Shown piece after piece: positions 44,606 through 53,831 of a DNA stretch of 64,000 bases. Source of the DNA: Acetobacter sacchari (GTDB taxonomy: Bacteria; Pseudomonadota; Alphaproteobacteria; Acetobacterales; Acetobacteraceae); the NCBI RefSeq assembly GCF_017377715.1, contig NZ_JAFVMF010000011.1, positions 107,487-171,486 of the forward strand, given 5' to 3'. Positions within the stretch are counted from its first letter, which is position 1; each line of letters begins with the position of its first letter. A program made the translations under genes and the position numbers. The notes under the pieces were generated by a model. The model worked only from the letters and a program-made list of their open reading frames with translations, searched no databases and had not been told where the DNA came from.

Positions 44606-45076
44606 TCAAAGACTATTTTCGTTGTCGTTCGTGGCATGCCGCACGAGGTTGTCGCGCAGAGTAGTGATCGATCGCTGCAAGGCCCGAAATTCGTCCTGGT
44701 TGAGTCCGCTCGCTTTGACCAGCGTACGTTGCGCGCCCTTTTCCCTCAACGCGCGACCCGCGTCGGTCAGACTGATGATCACCTGCCGCTCGTCCTTCGG
44801 ATCGCGCCCGCGACGAAGGAAACCCAGGGTTTCGAGTTTCTTGAGGATCGGCGTAAGCGTATTCGATTCGAGGAACAGCTTCTCCCCCAAACTGCCGACG
44901 GTCTGGTTGTCTTCCTCCCACAACGCCACGATCGCAATCCATTGCGTGTAGGTCACCCCCAATTCCTCCAGGATCGGCCTGTAGGCGCGGCCATAGGCCA
45001 AATTCGTCGAGTAGATGGCAAAGCACATAAAATCGGCCAGCTTCGGGTATGCGACAGTGGGCGCTGAGACACCCAT
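44606..45076 (-). CDS. ohrR: MarR-family organic peroxide sensor, OhrR type
   Basis: From the ATG at 45076, preceded by AAGGAG at correct distance, the product is 156 residues. The N-terminal ADFMCFAIYSTNLAYGRAYRPILEEL carries the redox Cys characteristic of OhrR (normally LCFALYS..), followed by the winged helix (SLGEKLFLESNTLTPILKKLE; RGRDPKDERQVIISLTDAG). OhrR represses ohr until organic hydroperoxides oxidise the Cys. The longer open frame from 45163 would run through operator sequences and is rejected. Three palindromes lie just upstream. Confidence 0.9.
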   Translation of the reverse strand: MGVSAPTVAYPKLADFMCFAIYSTNLAYGRAYRPILEELGVTYTQWIAIVALWEEDNQTVGSLGEKLFLESNTLTPILKKLETLGFLRRGRDPKDERQVIISLTDAGRALREKGAQRTLVKASGLNQDEFRALQRSITTLRDNLVRHATNDNENSL

Positions 45077-45113
45077 GACGGGACTCTCCTTCTCATGATC
45101 CTGTGGCTTCACA

Positions 45114-45200
45114 TAAATCGTATCCGATTTAATCGGAAGTGTTGACACGGGGATTTGTGTCATTATTGTAATCGTATCCGATTAAATCGTATACGATTTA
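45114..45200. promoter_or_regulatory. Triple palindromic operator between ohrR and the divergent operon
   Basis: TAAATCGTATACGATTTA at 45183-45200 is a perfect 18-bp palindrome. TAAATCGTATCCGATTTA at 45114-45131 and TAATCGTATCCGATTA at 45169-45184 are near copies with one mismatch each. They fit a MarR/OhrR dimer operator and sit between the regulator and the operon it presumably controls. Confidence 0.8.
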
Positions 45201-45214
45201 TGTGAAGGTTGGCG

Positions 45215-45500
45215 ATGTGTGTTCCTTTTCTGACGGCTCTCTGCACCCGCGGCGCCCACACCAATGGCGGTCGTGATGGCATTTCTGTCAGCGACGATCG
45301 TCGTATCGAGACCGGTCTTTCGCTCGCCGGGTCACACGGTCCCGGCACCAACCCCGAACAGCTTTTCCGCGCAGGCTTCACCGACGCTATCCGTCTCGCC
45401 GCCACGGCGAATCACGTCAGACCCCGAGATAGACGTCGCCCCCTCGATCAAGATCGGCGACGCCCTGCCCCGCCCGACAGCCGGGCGGACCCGTCCTTGA
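45215..45500 (+). pseudogene. Organic hydroperoxide resistance gene ohr, decayed
   Basis: The frame TNGGRDGISVSDDRRIETGLS and GPGTNPEQLFRAGFTDAIR matches the first half of Ohr (T.TGGR.G...S.DG.L...L..P....G.GTNPEQLFAAGYAACF). The catalytic Cys position after AGY/AGF is not Cys, the frame shifts near 45410, and the text stops at about 45500 without the second Cys region. It is a dead remnant beside its own regulator. Confidence 0.65.
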
Positions 45501-45555
45501 GACGCTCTCTTAACAGCATCCACGGCCCACATTTTAACCGAAAGGAAACCTGACC

Positions 45556-46578
45556 ATGCCGCACAGCATTCTGGGCGCCCCGAACCGCCGCAACTTTCTC
45601 GGCTTTGCCGCCGCGTCCACCACCGCCCTGGAGTTGTCGGGTCTGATCGGTCTAACCGGAGCGAGGGCAGCCTCTCTCGACGCACTATTGCCGCCCTTGC
45701 GCTATGTCGATGCTGGCCCATTGCGCGTCGGCTACATGGAGATGGGACCGGAGAACGGCCCGGCCGTCCTGCTCCTGCATGGTTGGCCCTATGACATCCA
45801 TGCCTTCGACGCGGTGGCCCCCGTGCTGGCGGCCAGCGGCTTTCGCGTGCTGGTGCCCTATGTGCGCGGCTATGGCGCCACCACTTTCCGTTCAGCCTCG
45901 ACCATGCGCAACGCGCAGCAGGCGGCGCTGGGCAAGGATGCGATCGACTTTCTCGATGCTTTGGGAATCAAGCGCGCCATCTTTGCGGGGTTCGATTGGG
46001 GCGCGCGCACGGCCGATGTCGTGGCGTCGCTCTGGCCGGAGCGTTGCGCCGGTCTCGTATCTGTCAGTGGCTATCTTATCGGCACGCAGAAGGGCAATGC
46101 CAAGCCTCTCTTGGCGGCGGCGGAATACCAGTGGTGGTATCAGTTTTATTTCGCGACCGAGCGTGGCCGTTTGGGCTACATGGAAAACACAAAGGCGTTC
46201 AACCGGCTGATTTGGCAGAACGCCTCGCCGCGCTGGCAATTCAGCGACGCGACCTACGCTCGTTCAGCGCAGTCCTTCGACAACCCCGATCATGTTGCCA
46301 TCGTCATCCATAATTACCGCTGGCGTCTTGGTCTGGCCGATGGCGAGCGACAATACGATGCCCTCGAAGCCCGCCTCGCGGCGGGCCCGGTCATCACAGC
46401 GCCGACGATCACCATGGAAGGTGACGCAAACGGCGCACCCCACCCGGCGCCGGACACGTATCGCGCCCGTTTTGGAGGTCGATACGAGCATCGCCTGATT
46501 CGCGGCGGCATCGGCCACAACCTGCCGCAGGAAGCGCCGCACGCTTTCGCCGCCGCCGTGCGTGACGTGGCTGCCTGA
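45556..46578 (+). CDS. Exported alpha/beta hydrolase (epoxide hydrolase-like)
   Basis: The 340-residue product has a Tat-like signal (RRNFLGFAAASTTALELSGLIGLTGARAA) and an alpha/beta hydrolase domain: oxyanion motif LLHGWPYD, nucleophile Asp in GFDWGARTAD (as in epoxide hydrolases and haloalkane dehalogenases), and the catalytic His in GGIGHNLPQEAP. Aldehyde or organic-peroxide stress products are possible substrates, since it is the first intact gene after the OhrR operators. AAGGAAACCTGACC precedes the ATG. Confidence 0.87.
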   Translation: MPHSILGAPNRRNFLGFAAASTTALELSGLIGLTGARAASLDALLPPLRYVDAGPLRVGYMEMGPENGPAVLLLHGWPYDIHAFDAVAPVLAASGFRVLVPYVRGYGATTFRSASTMRNAQQAALGKDAIDFLDALGIKRAIFAGFDWGARTADVVASLWPERCAGLVSVSGYLIGTQKGNAKPLLAAAEYQWWYQFYFATERGRLGYMENTKAFNRLIWQNASPRWQFSDATYARSAQSFDNPDHVAIVIHNYRWRLGLADGERQYDALEARLAAGPVITAPTITMEGDANGAPHPAPDTYRARFGGRYEHRLIRGGIGHNLPQEAPHAFAAAVRDVAA

Positions 46579-46606
46579 CCCCACAAAATCGAAAGAGAAG
46601 AACATA

Positions 46607-46894
46607 ATGTTAGATACGTTGCGTCGCCTTCGCTGCCGGATTGGTCTCGTGGCGTCCATCATGGCCGCGACCGGCGTCATCGGGTCCGGCACATGCCCTA
46701 TCACCGCGGTTCTGATCGACGGCATGTCACGGGTTGCCGATCATGGGGTGAATACGGATGCCGACGGGCACGATGTGATCACGAATTGGCGCCTCTATCA
46801 GCTTGTCCCGCGGACTGGAGCCTTCATGGATCGATCGTTCGATATCCGCTTAGGCGAGCCCGGCGCCGACGCCCCTTCCGTCACATTCGGCTGA
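46607..46894 (+). CDS. Hypothetical small exported protein
   Basis: The 95-residue product has a hydrophobic N-terminal segment (IGLVASIMAATGVIG) and a conserved-looking end (ITNWRLYQLVPRTGAFMDRSFDIRLGEPGADAPSVTFG). No family was identified. It stands between the hydrolase and cytochrome P460 genes with short gaps and is probably part of the OhrR-controlled operon. Confidence 0.6.
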   Translation: MLDTLRRLRCRIGLVASIMAATGVIGSGTCPITAVLIDGMSRVADHGVNTDADGHDVITNWRLYQLVPRTGAFMDRSFDIRLGEPGADAPSVTFG

Positions 46895-46920
46895 TCCGTC
46901 ACTACGAGAGGACCCGAGCC

Positions 46921-47457
46921 ATGCCCCTCCCTTTTCTCACCAGCCTTCGTTGGATCGCATTTTCTCTCGCTGCTGCCGCTGGCGCAGGCGGCATTTGGTG
47001 GCGCATCATCGACCACGCCGCCTTGGCGGCCCCGATGGGCCCAGCATCACCGATCTATGGCGTCACCATTCCAGACGGCTATCGTAGTTGGGAATTGGTG
47101 GGGCCATCTTTGGAAGCGGCTCCCTTGAATGAATTACGCGTGATCGTCGGCAATAAAGTCGCAATCAATGCCTACAAATCTGGAAAACTGCCGTTTCCGA
47201 ACGGTTCCATTTTGGTGAAACTAGCGTGGAAAAGAGCGCAATCACCCGATTTCGCGCCCGCCACGATCCCGGCAGCGGCCACGACAGTGCAGGTCATGGT
47301 CAAGGATTCCAGGCGCTATGCCGCCTCCGGGGGGTGGGGTTACGGACGTTTCGCCAATGGGATTCCGGCCCCAGAGGCACAGCAAGCGACCTGCTTTGCC
47401 TGTCACAGCGGGCATGTGAGGGAGCGAGATTACGTTTTTACGCATTACGCGCCTTGA
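46921..47457 (+). CDS. Cytochrome P460 family protein
   Basis: The 178-residue protein has an N-terminal membrane or signal segment. Its body is typical of cytochrome P460 (YGVTIPDGYRSWELVGPSLE; LRVIVGNKVAINAYKSGK; FPNGSILVKLAWKR) and ends in the haem site CFACHSGHVRERDYVFTHY. P460 proteins use a cross-linked c-type haem to oxidise small nitrogen compounds or peroxides. The upstream part of the open frame is out of phase with coding and ignored. The ATG at 46921 follows AGAGGACCCGAGCC. Confidence 0.88.
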   Translation: MPLPFLTSLRWIAFSLAAAAGAGGIWWRIIDHAALAAPMGPASPIYGVTIPDGYRSWELVGPSLEAAPLNELRVIVGNKVAINAYKSGKLPFPNGSILVKLAWKRAQSPDFAPATIPAAATTVQVMVKDSRRYAASGGWGYGRFANGIPAPEAQQATCFACHSGHVRERDYVFTHYAP

Positions 47458-48079
47458 TTGATCTGCCGGCTGAGGCGATGGCGTGTCGAGTGCGCCACCT
47501 GGAATAGGCGCGGCTTCCATTTGGGATATGCGCTTTTCGTACAAACCCTTGTAAACGCCGTTCCTATGCTCCTTAGACAGCGAACGCGGCCTGACAAACA
47601 TGTCGTTGCGGGTAGAATTTTTTGTACAATGCCCCACTTCGGCTGAACGTAATCAGATACGGCGGTTGCAGGTTTGCGGTCTGTTACCGCCGTTAGTAGG
47701 CCAGAAAGAGACGCGGATTTTTTCATCCTGCGCCTGATTGGCGCGCGGTTTCTGAGAGGCCGAAGACGCCGGAACTAACCGGTGACTCATCAGGTGCCGA
47801 GAAAGACGGCTCCGCATTCTGCCTGCTGGTGTTAGCTTTATCTGTTGCGAGATCGAATCATTAACAAACCCGACCATCTGGTGATTCGATATCATCGGCA
47901 TGTCAATACGTAAGGGTATTCTCCATCAGGTGGCGATCACGACCCAAGCACGCGCGAAATACTGCTCTGACATGATGGATGCCCGGCACACGTTGGCGCC
48001 CCGGAGGTTTTCAACACTGATCACGGGTCGCACTTTAGCGCAAATCGGTTGGTGGGGTTTTCGGAAAATTAAGAAATAT
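47458..48079. other. Intergenic stretch, nothing recognised
   Basis: No supported gene in 620 bases. Short frames on both strands lack ribosome sites and known motifs. Confidence 0.4.
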
Positions 48080-49504
48080 TCATCTGATCGGCTTCAGGAT
48101 CGCTCGCGGCTCAAGGAATCTGTCGAGGCCGTAGGCTCCAATCTCGCGCCCAAGGCCGGATTGCCTGAAGCCGCCAAATGGCGCGTAGGGATCGTGCGGC
48201 GCGCCGTTAATGACGACGCGACCAGCGACGAGCTGCCGAGCAACCCGCACCGCGCGATCTTCATCTGAGGACAAGACGTAAGCCTGCAATCCAAAGTCGG
48301 AATCGTTGGCGATCGACACAGCATCTGCTTCGTTGTCATAGGCGATGACGCACAGGACGGGCCCGAAGATTTCCTCACGAGCGATGCGCATGGAGTTCGT
48401 TACATCCACGAATATTGTCGGCTTTGCGAACCAGCCCCTACCCTGCCTCTCAGGTCGTCCCTCGCCACCGGTCAGGAGTGTGGCGCCGTCTTCCTGCCCA
48501 AGCCGGATATAATGCTGCACACGCTCCCATTGGGCGGCGTTGGCCAGTGGCCCGATGTGTACGCCGTGATCAGTTGCTGCGCCAACCTTCAGCCGTTCCG
48601 CTTCCAGTTTCAGTCGCGCTGAGATTTCAACCTGACGGGACCGTGGGACCAGGATGCGAGACCCGGAGACGCAAGCCTGACCACTGTTGGCGAAACCGCT
48701 CATCAACGCGGCTGGGATGGCGGTGTCGAGATTGGCGTCGTCAAGGATAATCGTAGGGCTCTTGCCACCCAGTTCCAGAACCAGTCGTTTCATCGTTTCT
48801 ATAGCGTCGCGTTGGACAAGCTTGGCCGCCCGCGTTGATCCGGTGAATGATATCAATGCCACATCGGGGTGCGTGGTCAGAGCTGAGCCGACCTCAGGGC
48901 CAGTACCGTTCACGACATTGAGCACGCCCGCAGGCAACCGGGCATCATGCAGACATTCCAACAGTAATTGCGTCTGGATGGCGCTCTGCTCGGCAGGCTT
49001 GATGACGATGCTGGACCCCGAACCGATCGCATGGGCCAGTTTGGTGGCTATGAAGCCAAAGTTGCTATTCCATGGCGTAATTGCTCCGACGACACCCAGT
49101 GGTAGCATCGTTACGGCGCTGGAGCCGGCGGTGCGCTCGAAGGCGTAATTCTCGACCGAAGCGGCCATCACGTCGAAGATTGACGCCGTGTTTTTTACTG
49201 AGAAGTTGGTGAAATAGGCCGGCGCGCCGTATTCCTCAGTCATCGCGGCCACGAGATCGGCGGTACGAGCTTCCACCGCGTCGCGCAGGCGGTGAAGCAT
49301 GGCGATCCTCTCTGTCTTCGAGGTAGCTGCCATAGCCGGGAAGGCCCGCTTGGCTGCCGCTACCGCCATTCGCAGATCCTCGGCGTCGCCCAGACGCACG
49401 GCGCCTATCTTCGCTTCCGTTGCCGGGTTGAACAGGTCGAAGTGCTCAGTGCCGTGCGGCGCCACGAAGGCGCCGTCGATATAGATTCTGTCGATGTTGC
49501 GCAT
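48080..49504 (-). CDS. NAD(P)-dependent aldehyde dehydrogenase
   Basis: From the ATG at 49504 (GGAG seven bases before) the protein is 474 residues, the normal aldehyde dehydrogenase length. The signatures are complete: TPWNSNFGF, FTGSTRAAKLV, the general base Glu in LELGGKSPTI, and the catalytic Cys in NSGQACVSGSRILVP. It oxidises an aldehyde to the acid; the substrate is unknown. Divergent from a LysR gene 92 bases away, which probably regulates it. Confidence 0.94.
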   Translation of the reverse strand: MRNIDRIYIDGAFVAPHGTEHFDLFNPATEAKIGAVRLGDAEDLRMAVAAAKRAFPAMAATSKTERIAMLHRLRDAVEARTADLVAAMTEEYGAPAYFTNFSVKNTASIFDVMAASVENYAFERTAGSSAVTMLPLGVVGAITPWNSNFGFIATKLAHAIGSGSSIVIKPAEQSAIQTQLLLECLHDARLPAGVLNVVNGTGPEVGSALTTHPDVALISFTGSTRAAKLVQRDAIETMKRLVLELGGKSPTIILDDANLDTAIPAALMSGFANSGQACVSGSRILVPRSRQVEISARLKLEAERLKVGAATDHGVHIGPLANAAQWERVQHYIRLGQEDGATLLTGGEGRPERQGRGWFAKPTIFVDVTNSMRIAREEIFGPVLCVIAYDNEADAVSIANDSDFGLQAYVLSSDEDRAVRVARQLVAGRVVINGAPHDPYAPFGGFRQSGLGREIGAYGLDRFLEPRAILKPIR

Positions 49505-49596
49505 TGTCGTCTCCGTTCTTGATCGAGGATATGGCGCCCACCTTCTGATCTGATAAGAAGCGCAATAAAGTACAGTATGGTGAGGAAAATCGCGCA

Positions 49597-50505
49597 ATGC
49601 CGAAGGCCAGCCTTGCCGAACTGGACGCTTTCGCCACTGTCGCACGCACGGGTGGCTTTCGCGCTGCCGCTCGTGAGTTAGGGGTTTCATCTTCCGGCCT
49701 GAGCCACGCAATTGCAGCATTGGAAGAACGCATGAGCGTGCGGCTGTTCAACCGCACGACCCGTAGTGTCGTGTTGACGGAAGCGGGATCTCAGTTTCTG
49801 GATGAAGTCCTTCCGGCCTTGGCTGCGATTGATAGCGCGATCGAAAATGCGGGGGAGCATCTCGGTGAACCCTCTGGCGTATTGCGACTGAACATGGCGC
49901 CCGGGGCAGTGCGCTTCGTAATGGTGCCGCTGATCCGCGAATATCTTGAGCGGTATGCCCGGATGAGGGTGGAGATTGTCACCGAAGCAGCGTTAGTAGA
50001 TATCGTGGGCAAGGGGTTCGACGCGGGAGTGCGGTTGCTGGACCAGGTTCCCCCCGACATGATCGCGGTTCCGATCATCCCGGAGGTGCGTATGGTAGTC
50101 GTGGCTTCGCCAGCCTATTTGCATCGCGACGCATTACCCCTGGTTCCACATGATCTTCTGCGGCATGATTGCATCCGCTATCGCCGGAGTAGCGGGGGCA
50201 TCTACCTCTGGGAGTTTGTCCGAGGAGACGAACGCATCGCACTGGACGTGCCTGGCCGCCTTGTCCTCGATGACAGCGGCTTGATGCTTGACGCCGCACT
50301 GGAAGGAATGGGACTGGCTTACTTGGCGGAAGACACTGTCACTCGCCACGTTAAGGAAGGGCGTCTCTGCCGTCTATTGACCGCCTGGATGCCGCACGAG
50401 CCCCCCTTGTGTCTTTACTATTCTGGCCGCCGGCACATCCCTGCGAAATTGCGTTTTTTTATCGACCTTATCCGTAGTCGTGCGCGAGATCATAAAAATT
50501 CCTGA
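49597..50505 (+). CDS. LysR-family transcriptional regulator
   Basis: The 302-residue protein has the winged helix near its N-terminus (LDAFATVARTGGFRAAARELGVSSSGLSHAIAALE) and the usual effector domain (FDAGVRLLDQVPPDM; VVVASPAYLHRDALPL; EGMGLAYLAEDTVTRHVKEG). It faces the aldehyde dehydrogenase gene and is its likely regulator. Confidence 0.93.
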   Translation: MPKASLAELDAFATVARTGGFRAAARELGVSSSGLSHAIAALEERMSVRLFNRTTRSVVLTEAGSQFLDEVLPALAAIDSAIENAGEHLGEPSGVLRLNMAPGAVRFVMVPLIREYLERYARMRVEIVTEAALVDIVGKGFDAGVRLLDQVPPDMIAVPIIPEVRMVVVASPAYLHRDALPLVPHDLLRHDCIRYRRSSGGIYLWEFVRGDERIALDVPGRLVLDDSGLMLDAALEGMGLAYLAEDTVTRHVKEGRLCRLLTAWMPHEPPLCLYYSGRRHIPAKLRFFIDLIRSRARDHKNS

Positions 50506-51171
50506 CAGCGGCCGCCACATTGTCGCAGTCAGAACTATTCGGGAATTGTGAAGCTATTGGACGTAGTCGCATCGCAATTAGGCAAGGCAACAGCGGGTTT
50601 GTTCCAAGGCGCGTGACTTACGATCAATGACGAGGAAAACCATGGTGCAGGGGCGCCGGGCCGACGACATTATTCGCGACAGTTATGAGGACGTAGTGCC
50701 GGTCGTTCAAAGATCCGTTTTGAAGAGGCGCCGCAGCCAGGGCCCTGAGGACGCGGCGGCCGTGTACACGTTGTGGCTCGGAGTAGCAGTGCAGCCAGAT
50801 GACGCTGCCGGCGTCGGCGATGATGGATGCGATGATCAGCTGGCTATGTTTATGGGCCGGATCTGCACGGCTCAACCAATCGGAGGGGCGATCTCTCGAA
50901 GCTCGCTGATTGGTCACTTTGATGGGTAAGTGGAAGGTACGGTTTCGAATGAAAAGCCTACAATCCCGAGTTCGCTCGCTGATTGTCCTCAAAGAATGTG
51001 CAGCAGAACAGGCGCCTAATATAGGCACAAAACCGAATGGAGCCGGAGGAGCACACGCTCAAACCCCAGATCGTAGGTTCATCGCTTGTTTAAAACCCTA
51101 TCGTCCCTGGCAGAGACAGGCGTTATGTTCGTAGTCACTCTGACTTCGGTCAGTTGATTTTCTGCCATCCC
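50506..51171. other. Intergenic stretch, nothing recognised
   Basis: Frames of 74-134 residues overlap on opposite strands. None has a family signature or a clear ribosome site. Confidence 0.35.
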
Positions 51172-51364
51172 GGAACCTCGCACCGCGAGAGCGCCTCACA
51201 AATGGCCAGACCGAGTTCTTCGTTGGACGCGGACAGCGGAACCTGTATCTCCTTGTCCTGGTATCTCTCTTTTTTTTGGCCAAGCGCGTTACCACCCTCA
51301 GGACCCCGCCTGGTCGCTCAAAGAATAATGATGTCGTCGACCCATCATGCCATCCCGCGAACAT
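51172..51364 (-). pseudogene. Small hypothetical gene, frameshifted at a poly-A tract
   Basis: The frame begins MFAGWHDGSTTSLFFERPGGVLRVVTRLAKKK. If one A is added to the A8 run at 51270-51277 it continues ERYQDKEIQVPLSASNEELGLAICEALSRCEVPGWQKIN to a stop near 51156. The corrected protein of about 70 residues has the size and Glu-Glu-Leu-Gly helix seen in some small immunity proteins, but that is only a loose resemblance. Confidence 0.35.
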
Positions 51365-51541
51365 CGCGCCGTACCGCTTGAATATGTCGACGATTGATCG
51401 CGCTCCTCCCTGTTAAGGCTTGGGGCGACCGGCTTGAGATCACGCCCGAGGTTAGCCGTTGTCATAGCATCGCCTCGGGCTGGTCGAGCTGCAATGCGCA
51501 TCGTGTAGCAACATCGATGGGCAGGTTGTGGGTAGAGCGCT

Positions 51542-52996
51542 TTATGCCTTTAACGCAGGTCGTGGTTCAATCCGGTCGGAGGCAAGATATGGACCGCCAG
51601 CCAGAATTTTTAGTGAGAGTGTGGCGTTCCCTGATCCTCTCTTGGGTAGGGGCAACGTCGCATTACCGTCGGTCCAGCGAAAATCGGGAGATTCCAATGC
51701 ATGCCATCCGGCGACGGTGTCTTCGTTCAGGTGCGATCGGATTTCCTGAGTTTTCCCTGCTTCTGTCAACGTAATATCGCCGACTAGTACGCCCAGATAC
51801 CTGCGGTCATCGACAAAAGGGCCAGTAACGTCGGACGGACGAGAGGCGCGGGTCACCAAGTTTACTGAATCGACTGCGGGGGGAATTACGTAGGATATCC
51901 AGCCGTCTTTTTCCTCGATATTTCGAATATTGACGCCCGTTTGTGTCACAATCTGTAAATCCGCATCGTTAATCAGCTGATTCACTACGCTGACATCACG
52001 AATATTAGCTTGCACCGCCCTCGATTCAATGGATCGAAAAATAGACTCTACGGTTAGCCTGTCATTAACCAATGGGGCTGCTGAGTCCTGCGTCCAAGTT
52101 TTGTTTGTGAAGTTTACTTTGCTTACGTTGTTTTCGCATCGAAAGTTCTTTCTGTTTCCAGTGTCCAGATAGCTTTCCGTAAGAATACCATCGGCCATGA
52201 TGACCGAATGAAGTTCAGTTTCAACGTGATAATAATCGTAACTGGTGATAGTCTTGTCATAGATAATAGAACGCCCGTTGACCAACATGCGAACGGGTAT
52301 GAAGAAATCACCAAAAAATAAACTATGCTCGGGCGTTATTAACATATCCTTATAGGGCACTCCCTCCGCTAGAGCGTCTCTAAGCACTCTTATTGGATAG
52401 CCGGCCATATCATCAGGGAGCCATGGCTTTACGTTAGTCTCAGCCCGCCCTACCCAGACTACTTTGCGTTTAACAGCGTCACCCGCTTCGTAGGCAAACA
52501 CCTCGTCGCCTACAGAAATTTGCTCGACAGGAAGATCGCCATTTGCGGTACGAATCAAGGTTCCTGCGAGAAAGCATACTGTCCAATCGCCGTTTGCGTT
52601 TAGATTGGAATCTGTCGTCAGTGTGACCTTGTTGTTAGAATCGCTGGAAGATGTAAGGATCCAATTCATTTTACTATACTGGCTGGCGGCGTAACCCGTA
52701 TTATTAGTATAGGTGTAATCGGATAAATCCACGGAAGGGTCCGAAATTGCGTAATAGTAATTCCCACCACCAGAGCCGGAAACTACGATAACTTCTTCCC
52801 CATCTGCGCCCCACGAATAATTTATAGTTAAAGTTACGGTGCTACCTGTTGAATCCACGTATGTGAGAACGCCATTATTAAATGTGACATCTGTCGTGAC
52901 CACGTCGCTTGGCGATAAGGCTGTTCCGAATGTGCCCGAGGCAATTTTGGCCACGCTGAGGGTATAAGTGCCAGAAGTAGGTATCGTGTCCGCCAT
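51542..52996 (-). CDS. Hint (hedgehog/intein) domain protein
   Basis: The 484-residue protein starts with a beta-rich Ser/Thr/Tyr/Asn-rich region (residues 1-140) without a classical signal peptide. At about residue 141 a Hint domain begins with CFLAGTLIRTANGDLPVEQISVGDEVFAYEAG, and the later block DMLITPEHSLFFGDFFIPVRMLVNG supplies the His-containing motif. The nucleophile Cys at the splice junction is present, so autocleavage is expected. Such proteins are frequent in acetic acid bacteria and are thought to be surface or secreted proteins. The region before the Hint domain would be the released part. Confidence 0.85.
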   Translation of the reverse strand: MADTIPTSGTYTLSVAKIASGTFGTALSPSDVVTTDVTFNNGVLTYVDSTGSTVTLTINYSWGADGEEVIVVSGSGGGNYYYAISDPSVDLSDYTYTNNTGYAASQYSKMNWILTSSSDSNNKVTLTTDSNLNANGDWTVCFLAGTLIRTANGDLPVEQISVGDEVFAYEAGDAVKRKVVWVGRAETNVKPWLPDDMAGYPIRVLRDALAEGVPYKDMLITPEHSLFFGDFFIPVRMLVNGRSIIYDKTITSYDYYHVETELHSVIMADGILTESYLDTGNRKNFRCENNVSKVNFTNKTWTQDSAAPLVNDRLTVESIFRSIESRAVQANIRDVSVVNQLINDADLQIVTQTGVNIRNIEEKDGWISYVIPPAVDSVNLVTRASRPSDVTGPFVDDRRYLGVLVGDITLTEAGKTQEIRSHLNEDTVAGWHALESPDFRWTDGNATLPLPKRGSGNATLSLKILAGGPYLASDRIEPRPALKA

Positions 52997-53831
52997 TTCA
53001 CCCAGGTCCTCACTTTTGCAGCCAGTGCGCTGTCAGAGATTTCTAGGTGAAATTTGAGAATTAAGAAAATTATTTTGACGCAATCTGATAGGCGGTTGCG
53101 ACACCGTCATCTGCAAACTCAACTCAGGGGCGGTGTCTTGTGGTCCTCACGCGCAGAAGATAGCCGTTTTTAGCGACCGTAGAGCGTCTGGCGCGGACCA
53201 TGCCCCTTCAGCGCATCACACCAGCGTGCAATGCGTTTCAAGAAGATAATCCCCCCCTGCCCCGCCGAGTGTTCATCTCAGACCTGCCACGGCTTACGGA
53301 TGGGCGGCGTGAGCCGCGCTACCTACCTTTCCGTCCCCGCAGCACCGCGCCATCTTCATGCAGATTGGGACGGCCAATCTGTTCGTGCGCGAAAACTGTC
53401 TCTTTTGCGTCTTACCTGCTGGCGGAGCGACTTGGTAGCCTGTGAGGTACCATAAGAAGCGTGCTTCTGCGGAGAGCCCTTAGTCGGCCAAAACCGTCCT
53501 GGGCGCAAAAGTATTGTAAAAAATTCTAGGCGACGTTCGATGCTAACCGATTTTTCGTGCTGCAGGCATTGATAGTCTACGTGAAAATGTAAACGTGCCC
53601 TGCCCTCATGCCGCTATCGACGAAACAAGACGCCTCAATCATATATCCATGAAGCTGGCTATTTAATACGCTGCCGGAACCGCGTCGACCAAGCCTCGTC
53701 GTATCTACAGCTACACAATAATTCTATCCAGTCATTGATTTTATTTTCAAATAATAGCACTCTGCCTGCACGATATTTACTGGAGGGCGTCGTCGAATTC
53801 GCGCTCCCCCACTACGGGAACCGCCTAAGAC
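52997..53831. other. Intergenic stretch, nothing recognised
   Basis: 835 bases without a supported gene. The final 100 bases before 53832 are AT-rich and probably hold the promoter of the macroglobulin-pbpC operon. Confidence 0.4.

Noticed and set aside
45077..45163. Longer start of the OhrR-type regulator
   Set aside because: These codons run through the palindromic operator and precede a strong AAGGAG-ATG at 45076.
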